Of a DNA stretch of 64,000 nucleotides, positions 36,001 through 46,580 are shown one piece after another. The notes under the pieces are model-generated. The model was not told the DNA's origin, did not search any database, and saw only the letters and a list, made by a program, of their open reading frames with translations. This stretch comes from Camelus bactrianus (taxonomy: Eukaryota; Chordata; Mammalia; Artiodactyla; Camelidae): contig NC_133570.1 in the NCBI RefSeq assembly GCF_048773025.1, positions 27,750,001 to 27,814,000 of the forward strand. Direction: 5' to 3'. How positions within the stretch are numbered: position 1 is the stretch's first letter; the number at the start of each line of letters is the position of its first letter. The translations under genes and the position numbers were made by a program.

Positions 36001-37270
36001 CTAGATGCTACCTGCGTTTCCAGCCCAACCCCCGCCTTTCCCCGGCAGCCCGCACTGGGAGGGACTCGGGGAAGACACTCGAAGGGCTCCTAGGAGATCC
36101 CGGGTGCTGCAGACAAAAGACGGAACCTCCCCACACTCAGAATTCCGGAACACGAATGACTGTGTGGGGGAGGTTCGGGGCCGCCCTCCACGCAGCTGCC
36201 TGGTGTCACAGGTGTTCCCTGGCAGGGAGAAGTCCGCTAATTACCTCCCCTGTCCATGGGGAGGCACTAGATGCTACCTGCGTTTCCAGCCCAACCCCCG
36301 CCTTTCCCCGGCAGCCCGCAAAGGGAGGGACTCTGGGAAGACACTCGAAGGGCTCCTAGGAGATCCCGGGTGCTGCAGACAGAAGACGGAACCTCCCCAC
36401 ACTCAGAATTCCGGAACACGGGTGACTGTGTGGGTGAGGTTTAGGGCCGCACTCCACGCAGCTTCCTGGTGTCACAGGTGTTCCCTGGCAGGGGGAAGTC
36501 CGTTAATTACCTCCCCTGTCCATGGGGAGGCACTAGATGCTACCTGCGTTTCCAGCCCAACCCCCGCCTTTCCCCGGCTGCCCTCACAGTGAGGGACTCT
36601 GGGAAGACACTCGAAAGGCTCCTAGGAGATCCCGGGTGCTGCAGACAGAAGACGGAACCTCCCCACACTCAGAATTCCGGAACACGGCTGACTGTGTGGG
36701 GGAGGTTCGGGGCCGCCCTCCACGCAGCTGCCTGGTGTCACAGGTGTTCCCTGGCAGGGGGAAGTCCGCTAATTACCTCCCCTGTCCATGGGGAGGCACA
36801 TGATGCTACCTGATTTTCCAGCCCAACCTCCGCCATTCCCCGGCAGCCCGCACAGGGAGGGACTGGGGGAAGACACTCGAAGGGCTCCTAGGTGAACCCG
36901 GGTGCTGCAGACATAAGACGGAACCTCCCCACACTCAGAATTCCGGAACACGGATGACTGTGTGGGGGAGGTTCGGTGCCGCCCTCCACGCAGCTGCCTT
37001 GTGTCACAGGTGTTCCCTGGCAGGTGGAAGTCCGCTAATTACCTCCCCTGTCCATGGGGAGGCACTAGATGCTACCTGCGTTTCCAGCCCAACCCCCTCC
37101 TTTCCTCGGCAGCCCGCACTGTGACCGACTGGGGGAAGACACTCGAAGGGCTCCTAGGAGATCCCGGGTGCTGCAGACAAAAGACGGATCCTCCCCACAC
37201 TCAGAATCCCGGAACACGTCTGACTGTGTGGGTGAAGTTTAGGGCCGCCCTCCACGCAGCTGCCTGGTGT

Positions 37271-37536
37271 CACAGGTGTTCCCTGGCAGGGAGAAGTCAG
37301 CTAATTACCTCCCCTGTCCATGGGGAGGCACTAGATGCTACCTGCGTTTCCAGCCCAACCCCCTCCTTTCCTCGGCAGCCCGCACTGGGAAGGACTGGGG
37401 GAAGACACTCGAAGGGCTCCTAGGAGATCCCGGGTGCTGCAGACAGAAGACGGAACCTCCCCACACTCAGAATTCCGGAACACGGCTGACTGTGTGGGGG
37501 AGGTTCGGGGCCGGACTCCACGCAGCTTCCTGGTGT
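37271..37536 (+). repeat. Representative unit, type E'
   Basis: E' shares the E body (CCCCCTCCTTTCCTCGG) but has CAGGGAGAAGTCAGC at unit position 17, GCACTGGGAAGGACTGGGGG, and the ordinary ACAGAAGACGGAACC and EcoRI site. The tail here is GGGGCCGGACTCC and CAGCTTCCTGG; other copies have GTGAGGTTTAGGGCCGCACT. E' always follows E in the C-E-E'-D tetramer and follows A' in the F cassettes at 11.5-20 kb, so the same type occurs in two unrelated HOR families. Confidence 0.88.
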
Positions 37537-37802
37537 CACAGGTGTTCCCTGGCAGGGGGAAGTCCGTTAATTACCTCCCCTGTCCATGGGGAGGCACTAG
37601 ATGCTACCTGCGTTTCCAGCCCAACCCCCGCCTTTCCCCGGCTGCCCTCACAGTGAGGGACTCTGGGAAGACACTCGAAGGGCTCCTAGGAGATCCCGGG
37701 TGCTGCAGACAGAAGACGGAACCTCCCCACACTCAGAATTCCGGAACACGGCTGACTGTGTGGGGGAGGTTCGGGGCCGCCCTCCACGCAGCTGCCTGGT
37801 GT
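37537..37802 (+). repeat. Representative unit, type D
   Basis: Type D is marked by CCCCGGCTGCCCTCACAGTG followed by AGGGACTCTGGG. The C-rich stretch of type A is retained, so it carries the minus-strand G-quadruplex motif. This copy has GTTAATTACC, a variant shared with the D units at 36473, 40729 and 43389. D opens the pentamer at 20.3-25.3 kb and closes the C-E-E'-D tetramer at 36.7-49.8 kb. A local variant with GCCCATCCCCAGCC forms an adjacent pair at 6154 and 6420. Confidence 0.9.
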
Positions 37803-38068
37803 CACAGGTGTTCCCTGGCAGGGGGAAGTCCGCTAATTACCTCCCCTGTCCATGGGGAGGCACATGATGCTACCTGCTTTTCCAGCCCAACCTCCGCAAT
37901 TCCCCGGCAGCCCGCACAGGGAGGGACTGGGGGAAGACACTCGAAGGGCTCCTAGGTGAACCCGGGTGCTGTAGACATAAGACGGAACCTCCCCACACTC
38001 AGAATTCCGGAACACGGATGACTGTGTGGGGGAGGTTCGGTGCCGCCCTCCACGCAGCTGCCTTGTGT

Positions 38069-38334
38069 CACAGGTGTTCCCTGGCAGGTGGAAGTCCGCT
38101 AATTACCTCCCCTGTCCATGGGGAGGCACTAGATGCTACCTGCGTTTCCAGCCCAACCCCCTCCTTTCCTCGGCAGCCCGCACTGGGACCGACTGGGGGA
38201 AGACACTCGAAGGGCTCCTAGGAGATCCCGGGTGCTGCAGACAAAAGACGGATCCTCCCCACACTCAGAATCCCGGAACACGTCTGACTGTGTGGGTGAA
38301 GTTTAGGGCCGCCCTCCACGCAGCTGCCTGGTGT
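38069..38334 (+). repeat. Representative unit, type E (BamHI-plus, EcoRI-minus)
   Basis: Type E begins CAGGTGGAAG in most copies and has CCCCCTCCTTTCCTCGG, GCACTGGGACCGACTGGGGG, then ACAAAAGACGGATCCTCC, which creates a BamHI site. CAGAATCCCGG follows, destroying the EcoRI site found in most other types. The tail is CACGTCTGACTG then GTGAAGTTTAGG or GTGAGGTTTAGG. E follows C in the tetramer array. The paired loss and gain of restriction sites makes E an easy marker for the 1064-bp period. One copy, unit 48975, has GGATCTTCC and so has lost BamHI. Confidence 0.9.
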
Positions 38335-38866
38335 CACAGGTGTTCCCTGGCAGGGAGAATTCAGCTAATTACCTCCCCTGTCCATGGGGAGGCACTAGAT
38401 GCTACCTGCGTTTCCAGCCCAACCCCCTCCTTTCCTCGGCAGCCCGCACTGGGAAGGACTGGGGGAAGACACTCGAAGGGCTCCTAGTAGATCCCGGGTG
38501 CTGCAGACAGAAGACGGAACCTCCCCACACTCAGAATTCCGGAACACGGGTGACTGTGTGGGTGAGGTTTAGGGCCGCACTCCACGCAGCTTCCTGGTGT
38601 CACAGGTGTTCCCTGGCAGGGGGAAGTCCGCTAATTACCTCCCTTGTCCATGGGGAGGCACTAGATGCTACCTGCGTTTCCAGCCCAACCCCCGCCTTTC
38701 CCCGGCTGCCCTCACAGTGAGGGACTCTGGGAAGACCCTCGAAGGGCTCCTAGGAGATCCCGGGTGCTGAAGACAGAAGACGGAACCTCCCCACACTCAG
38801 AATTCCGGAACAGGGATGACTGTGTGGGGGAGGTTCGGGGCCGCCCTCCACGCAGCTGCCTGGTGT

Positions 38867-39930
38867 CACAGGTGTTCCCTGGCAGGGAGAAGTCCGCTAA
38901 TTACCTCCCCTGTCCATGGGGAGGCACTAGATGCTACCTGCGTTTCCAGCCCAACCCCCTCCTTTCCTCGGCAGCCCGCAAATGGAGGGACTCTGGGAAG
39001 ACACTCGAAGGGCTCCTAGGAGATCCCGGGTGCTGCAGACAGAAGACGGAACCTCCCCACAAACAGAATTCCAGAACACGGCTGACTGTGTGGGGGAGGT
39101 TCGGGGCCGCCCTCCACGCAGCTGCCTGCTGTCACAGGTGTTCCCTGGCAGGGGGAAGTCCGCTAATTACCTCCCCTGTCCATGGGGAGGCACTAGATGC
39201 TACCTGCGTTTCCAGCCCAACCCCCGCCTTTCCCCGGCAGCCCGCACTGTGAGGGACTCGGGGAAGACACTCGAAGGGCTCCTAGGAGATCCCGGGTGCT
39301 GCAGACCGAAGACGGAACTTCCCCACACTCAGAATTCCGGAACATGGCTGACTGTGTGGGGGAGGTTCGGGGCCACCCTCCACGCAGCTGCCTGGTGTCA
39401 CAGGTGTTCCCTGGCAGGGAGAAGTCCGCTAAATACCTCCCCTGTCCATGGGGAGGCTCTAGATGCTACCTGCTTTTCCAGCACAACCCCCTCCTTTCCC
39501 CGGCAGCCCGCAAAGGGAGGGACTCTGGGAAGACACTCGAAGGGCTCCTAGGAGATCCCGGGTGCTGCAGACAGAAGACGGAACCTCCCCACACTCAGAA
39601 TTCCGGAACACGGGTGACTGTGTGGGTGAGGTTTAGGGCCGCACTCCACGCAGCTTCCTGGTGTCACAGGTGTTCCCTGGCAGGGGGAAGTCCGCTAATT
39701 ACCTCCCCTGTCCATGGGGAGGCACTAGATACTACCTGCGTTTCCAGCCCAACCCCCGCCTTTCCCCGGCTGCCCTCACAGTGAGGGACTCTGGGAAGAC
39801 ACTCGAAGGGCTCCTAGGAGATCCCGGCTGCTGCAGACAGAAGACGGAACCTCCCCACACTCAGAATTCCGGAACACGGCTGACTGTGTGGGGGAGGTTC
39901 GGGGCCGCCCTCCACGCAGCTGCCTGGTGT
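38867..39930 (+). repeat. Four irregular units inside the tetramer array
   Basis: Units E/B, A, B and D interrupt the C-E-E'-D order. Unit 38867 joins an E body (CTCCTTTCCTCGG) to a B middle with the private CGCAAATGGAGG. Unit 39133 (A) has the private ACCGAAGACGGAACTTCC. These two private marks reappear fused in unit 45783, which shows that the later three-unit interruption descends from this one or from a common source. Confidence 0.88.
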
Positions 39931-42590
39931 CACAGGTGTTCCCTGGCAGGGGGAAGTCCGCTAATTACCTCCCCTGTCCATGGGGAGGCACATGATGCTA
40001 CCTGCTTTTCCAGCCCAACCTCCGCCATTCCCCGGCAGCCCGCACAGGGAGGGACTGGGGGAAGACACTCGAAGGGCTCCTAGGTGAACCCGGGTGCTGC
40101 AGACATAAGACGGAACCTCCCCACACTCAGAATTCCGGAACACGGATGACTGTGTGGGGGAGGTTCGGTGCCGCCCTCCACGCAGCTGCCTTGTGTCACA
40201 GGTGTTCCCTGGCAGGTGGAAGTCCGCTAATTACCTCCCCTGTCCATGGGGAGGCACTAGATGCTACCTGCGTTTCCAGCCCAACTCCCTCCTTTCCTCG
40301 GCAGCCCGCACTGGGACCGACTGGGGGAAGACACTCGAAGGGCTCCTAGGAGATCCCGGGTGCTGCAGACAAAAGACGGATCCTCCCCACACTCAGAATC
40401 CCGGAACACGTCTGACTGTGTGGGTGAAGTTTAGGGCCGCCCTCCACGCAGCTGCCTGGTGTCACAGGTGTTCCCTGGCAGGGAGAAGTCAGCTAATTAC
40501 CTCCCCTGTCCATGGGGAGGCACTAGATGCTACCTGCGTTTCCAGCCAAACCCCCTCCTTTCCTCGGCAGCCCGCACTGGGAAGGACTGGGGGAAGACAC
40601 TCGAAGGGCTCCTAGGAGATCCCGGGTGCTGCAGACAGAAGACGGAACCTCCCCACACTCAGAATTCCGGAACACGGCTGACTGTGTGGGGGAGGTTCGG
40701 GGCCGGACTCCACGCAGCTTCCTGGTGTCACAGGTGTTCCCTGGCAGGGGGAAGTCCGTTAATTACCTCCCCTGTCCATGGGGAGGCACTAGATGCTACC
40801 TGCGTTTCCAGCCCAACCCCCGCCTTTCCCAGGCTGCCCTCACAGTGAGGGACTCTGGGAAGACACTCGAAGGGCTCCTAGGAGATCCCGGGTGCTGCAG
40901 ACAGAAGACGGAACCTCCCCACACTCAGAATTCCGGAACACGGCTGACTGTGTGGGGGAGGTTCGGGGCCGCCCTCCACGCAGCTGCCTGGTGTCACAGG
41001 TGTTCCCTGGCAGGGGGAAGTCCGCTAATTACCTCCCCTGTCCATGTGGAGGCACATGATGCTACCTGCTTTTCCAGCCCAACCTCCGCAATTCCCCGGC
41101 AGCCCGCACAGGGAGGGACTGGGGGAAGACACTCGAAGGGCTCCTAGGTGAACCCGGGTGCTGTAGACATAAGACGGAACCTCCCCACACTCAGAATTCC
41201 GGAACACGGATGACTGTGTGGGGGAGGTTCGGTGCCGCCCTCCACGCAGCTGCCTTGTGTCACAGGTGTTCCCTGGCAGGTGGAAGTCCGCTAATTACCT
41301 CCCCTGTCCATGGGGAGGCACTAGATGCTACCTGCGTTTCCAGCCCAACCCCCTCCTTTCCTCGGCAGCCCGCACTGGGACCGACTGGGGGAAGACACTC
41401 GAAGGGCTCCTAGGAGATCCCGGGTGCTGCAGACAAAAGACGGATCCTCCCCACACTCAGAATCCCGGAACATGTCTAACTGTGTGGATGAAGTTTAGGG
41501 CCGCCCTCCACGCAGCTGCCTGGTGTCACATTTGTTCCCTGGCAGGGAGAATTCAGCTAATTACCTCCCCTGTCCATGGGGAGGCACTAGATGCTACCTG
41601 CGTTTCCAGCCCAACCCCCTCCTTTCCTCGGCAGCCCGCACTGGGAAGGACTGGGGGAAGACACTCGAAGGGCTCCTAGTAGATCCCGGGTGCTGCAGAC
41701 AGAAGACGGAACCTCCCCACACTCAGAATTCCGGAACACGGCTGACTGTGTGGGTGAGGTTTAGGGCCGCACTCCACGCAGCTTCCTGGTGTCACAGGTG
41801 TTCCCTGGCAGGGGGAAGTCCGCTAATTACCTCCCCTGTCCATGGGGAGTCACTAGATACTACCTGCGTTTCCAGCCCAACCCCCGCCTTTCCCCGGCTG
41901 CCCTCACAGTGAGGGACTCTGGGAAGACACTCGAAGGGCTCCTAGGAGATCCCGGGTGCTGCAGACAGAAGACGGAACCTCCCCACACTCAGAATTCCGG
42001 AACATGGCTGACTGTGTGGGGGAGGTTCGGGGCCGCCCTCCACGCAGCTGCCTGGTGTCACAGGTGTTCCCTGGCAGGGGGAAGTCCGCTAATTACCTCC
42101 CCTGTCCATGGGGAGGCACATGATGCTACCTGCTTTTCCAGCCCAACCTCCGCCATTCCCCGGCAGCCCGCACAGGGAGGGACTGGGGGAAGACACTCGA
42201 AGGGCTCCTAGGTGAACCCGGGTGCTGCAGACATAAGACGGAACCTCCCCACACTCAGAATTCCGGAACACGGATGACTGTGTGGGGGAGGTTCGGTGCC
42301 GCCCTCCACGCAGCTGCCTTGTGTCACAGGTGTTCCCTGGCAGGTGGAAGTCCGCTAATTACCTCCCCTGTCCATGGGGAGGCACTAGATGCTACCTGCG
42401 TTTCCAACCCAACTCCCTCCTTTCCTCGGCAGCCCGCACTGGGACAGACTGGGGGAAGACACTCGAAGGGCTCCTAGGAGATCCCGGGTGCTGCAGACAA
42501 AAGACGGATCCTCCCCACACTCAGAATCCCGGAACACGTCTGACTGTGTGGGTGAAGTTTAGGGCCGCCCTCCACGCAGCTGCCTGGTGT

Positions 42591-42856
42591 CACAGGTGTT
42601 CCCTGGCAGGGAGAAGTCAGCTAATTACCTCCCCTGTCCATGGGGAGGCACTAGATGCTACCTGCTTTTCCAGCCCAACCCCCTCCTTTCCTCGGCAGCC
42701 CGCACTGGGAAGGACTGGGGGAAGACACTCGAAGGGCTCCTAGGTGAACCCGGGTGCTGCAGACATAAGACGGAACCTCCCCACACTCAGAATTCCGGAA
42801 CACGGATGACTGTGTGGGGGAGGTTCGGTGCCGCCCTCCACGCAGCTGCCTTGTGT
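42591..42856 (+). repeat. E'/C chimeric unit, contracted tetramer
   Basis: The unit starts as E' (CAGGGAGAAGTCAGC, GCACTGGGAAGGAC) and ends as C (AGGTGAACCC, ACATAAGACGG, TTCGGTGCC, GCTGCCTTGTGT). The expected order E'-D-C has therefore been reduced to one unit, a net loss of two units (532 bp). The last E'-specific base is near 42711 and the first C-specific base near 42745, so the crossover lies in that interval of about 33 bp. The next unit, 42857, is E, as expected after C. Confidence 0.9.
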
Positions 42857-45782
42857 CACAGGTGTTCCCTGGCAGGTGGAAGTCCGCTAATTACCTCCCC
42901 TGTCCATGGGGAGGCACTAGATGCTACCTGCGTTTCCAGCCCAACTCCCTCCTTTCCTCGGCAGCCCGCACTGGGACCGACTGGGGGAAGACACTCGAAG
43001 GGCTCCTAGGAGATCCCGGGTGCTGCAGACAAAAGACGGATCCTCCCCACACTCAGAATCCCGGAACACGTCTGACTGTGTGGGTGAAGTTTAGGGCCGC
43101 CCTCCACGCAGCTGCCTGGTGTCACAGGTGTTCCCTGGCAGGGAGAAGTCAGCTAATTACCTCCCCTGTCCATGGGGAGGCACTAGATGCTACCTGCGTT
43201 TCCAGCCCAACCCCCTCCTTTCCTCGGCAGCCCGCACTGGGAAGGACTGGGGGAAGACACTCGAAGGGCTCCTAGGAGATCCCGGGTGCTGCAGACAGAA
43301 GACGGAACCTCCCCACACTCAGAATTCCGGAACACGGCTGACTGTGTGGGGGAGGTTCGGGGCCGGACTCCACGCAGCTTCCTGGTGTCACAGGTGTTCC
43401 CTGGCAGGGGGAAGTCCGTTAATTACCTCCCCTGTCCATGGGGAGGCACTAGATGCTACCTGCGTTTCCAGCCCAACCCCCGCCTTTCCCAGGCTGCCCT
43501 CACAGTGAGGGACTCTGGGAAGACACTCGAAGGGCTCCTAGGAGATCCCGGGTGCTGCAGACAGAAGACGGAACCTCCCCACACTCAGAATTCCGGAACA
43601 CGGCTGACTGTGTGGGGGAGGTTCGGGGCCGCCCTCCACGCAGCTGCCTGGTGTCACAGGTGTTCCCTGGCAGGGGGAAGTCCGCTAATTACCTCCCCTG
43701 TCCATGTGGAGGCACATGATGCTACCTGCTTTTCCAGCCCAACCTCCACAATTCCCCGGCAGCCCGCACAGGGAGGGACTGGGGGAAGACACTCGAAGGG
43801 CTCCTAGGTGAACCCGGGTGCTGTAGACATAAGACGGAACCTCCCCACACTCAGAATTCCGGAACACGGATGACTGTGTGGGGGAGGTTCGGTGCCGCCC
43901 TCCACGCAGCTGCCTTGTGTCACAGGTGTTCCCTGGCAGGTGGAAGTCCGCTAATTACCTCCCCTGTCCATGGGGAGGCACTAGATGCTACCTGCGTTTC
44001 CAGCCCAACCCCCTCCTTTCCTCGGCAGCCCGCACTGGGACCGACTGGGGGAAGACACTCGAAGGGCTCCTAGGAGATCCCGGGTGCTGCAGACAAAAGA
44101 CGGATCCTCCCCACACTCAGAATCCCGGAACATGTCTAACTGTGTGGATGAAGTTTAGGGCCGCCCTCCACGCAGCTGCCTGGTGTCACAGGTGTTCCCT
44201 GGCAGGGAGAATTCAGCTAATTACCTCCCCTGTCCATGGGGAGGCACTAGATGCTACCTGCGTTTCCAGCCCAACCCCCTCCTTTCCTCGGCAGCCCGCA
44301 CTGGGAAGGACTGGGGGAAGACACTCGAAGGGCTCCTAGTAGATCCCGGGTGCTGCAGACAGAAGACGGAACCTCCCCACACTCAGAATTCCGGAACACG
44401 GCTGACTGTGTGGGTGAGGTTTAGGGCCGCACTCCACGCAGCTTCCTGGTGTCACAGGTGTTCCCTGGCAGGGGGAAGTCCGCTAATTACCTCCCCTGTC
44501 CATGGGGAGTCACTAGATACTACCTGCGTTTCCAGCCCAACCCCCGCCTTTCCCCGGCTGCCCTCACAGTGAGGGACTCTGGGAAGACACTCGAAGGGCT
44601 CCTAGGAGATCCCGGGTGCTGCAGACAGAAGACGGAACCTCCCCACACTCAGAATTCCGGAACATGGCTGACTGTGTGGGGGAGGTTCGGGGCCGCCCTC
44701 CACGCAGCTGCCTGGTGTCACAGGTGTTCCCTGGCAGGGGGAAGTCCGCTAATTACCTCCCCTGTCCATGGGGAGGCACATGATGCTACCTGCTTTTCCA
44801 GCCCAACCTCCGCCATTCCCCGGCAGCCCGCACAGGGAGGGACTGGGGGAAGACACTCGAAGGGCTCCTAGGTGAACCCGGGTGCTGCAGACATAAGACG
44901 GAACCTCCCCACACTCAGAATTCCGGAACACGGATGACTGTGTGGGGGAGGTTCGGTGCCGCCCTCCACGCAGCTGCCTTGTGTCACAGGTGTTCCCTGG
45001 CAGGTGGAAGTCCGCTAATTACCTCCCCTGTCCATGGGGAGGCACTAGATGCTACCTGCGTTTCCAGCCCAACTCCCTCCTTTCCTCGGCAGCCCGCACT
45101 GGGACAGACTGGGGGAAGACACTCGAAGGGCTCCTAGGAGATCCCGGGTGCTGCAGACAAAAGACGGATCCTCCCCACACTCAGAATCCCGGAACACGTC
45201 TGACTGTGTGGGTGAAGTTTAGGGCCGCCCTCCACGCAGCTGCCTGGTGTCACAGGTGTTCCCTGGCAGGGAGAAGTCAGCTAATTACCTCCCCTGTCCA
45301 TGGGGAGGCACTAGATGCTACCTGCTTTTCCAGCCCAACCCCCTCCTTTCCTCGGCAGCCCGCACTGGGAAGGACTGGGGGAAGACACTCGAAGGGCTCC
45401 TAGGAGATCCCGGGTGCTGCAGACAGAAGACGGAACCTCCCCACACTCAGAATTCCGGAACACGGCTGACTGTGTGGGGGAGGTTCGGGGCCGCACTCCA
45501 CGCAGCTTCCTGGTGTCACAGGTGTTCCCTGGCAGGGGGAAGTCCGCTAATTACCTCCCCTGTCCATGGGGAGGCACTAGATGCTACCTGCGTTTCCAGC
45601 CCAACCCCCGCCTTTCCCCGGCTGCCCTCACAGTGAGGGACTCTGGGAAGACACTCGAAGGGCTCCTAGGAGATCCCGGGTGCTGCAGACAGAAGACGGA
45701 ACCTCCCCACACTCAGAATTCCGGACCACGGATGACTGTGTGGGGGAGGTTCGGGGCCGCCCTCCACGCAGCTGCCTGGTGT

Positions 45783-46580
45783 CACAGGTGTTCCCTGGCA
45801 GGGAGAAGTCCGCTAATTACCTCCCCTGTCCATGGGGAGGCACTAGATGCTACCTGCGTTTCCAGCCCAACCCCCTCCTTTCCTCGGCAGCCCGCAAATG
45901 GAGGGACTCTGGGAAGACACTCGAAGGGCTCCTAGGAGATCCCGGGTGCTGCAGACCGAAGACGGAACTTCCCCACACTCAGAATTCCGGAACATGGCTG
46001 ACTGTGTGGGGGAGGTTCGGGGCCACCCTCCACGCAGCTGCCTGGTGTCACAGGTGTTCCCTGGCAGGGAGAAGTCCGCTAAATACCTCCCCTGTCCATG
46101 GGGAGGCACTAGATGCTACCTGCTTTTCCAGCACAACCCCCTCCATTCCCCGGCAGCCCGCAAAGGGAGGGACTCTGGGAAGACACTCGAAGGGCTCCTA
46201 GGAGATCCCGGGTGCTGCAGACAGAAGACGGAACCTCCCCACACTCAGAATTCCGGAACACGGGTGACTGTGTGGGTGAGGTTTAGGGCCGCACTCCACG
46301 CAGCTTCCTGGTGTCACAGGTGTTCCCTGGCAGGGGGAAGTCCGCTAATTACCTCCCCTGTCCATGGGGAGGCACTAGATACTACCTGCGTTTCCAGCCC
46401 AACCCCCGCCTTTCCCCGGCTGCCCTCACAGTGAGGGACTCTGGGAAGACACTCGAAGGGCTCCTAGGAGATCCCGGGTGCTGCAGACAGAAGACGGAAC
46501 CTCCCCACACTCAGAATTCCGGAACACGGCTGACTGTGTGGGGGAGGTTCGGGGCCGCCCTCCACGCAGCTGCCTGGTGT
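45783..46580 (+). repeat. Three irregular units inside the tetramer array
   Basis: Units E/B-A chimera, B and D. Unit 45783 has the CGCAAATGGAGG body of 38867 and the ACCGAAGACGGAACTTCC and ATGGCTGAC tail of 39133. The simplest history is loss of one 266-bp unit from the four-unit segment by a crossover between about 45911 and 45956. B at 46049 (with CTCCATTCC) and D at 46315 (with AGATACTACC) match 39399 and 39665 closely. Confidence 0.88.

Larger units (their letters stand above)
32217..36738 (+). repeat. B-D-C-E-A-A hexamer copies and mixed units
   Basis: Seventeen units: B-D-C-E-A-A (32217), B-D-C-E-E'-D-C-A-A-A/B-D (33813 on). With 30622-32216 (B-D-C-E-A-A/C) this gives about 2.7 copies of a 1596-bp hexamer, which also occurs once at 25038-26631. 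From 34877 the E-E'-D-C order announces the tetramer array to the right. Unit 36207 is a chimera: an A body with CCCCCGCCTTTCCCC, then B-type CGCAAAGGGAGGGACTCTGGG. The block is a transition between the hexamer and tetramer regions. Confidence 0.82.
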
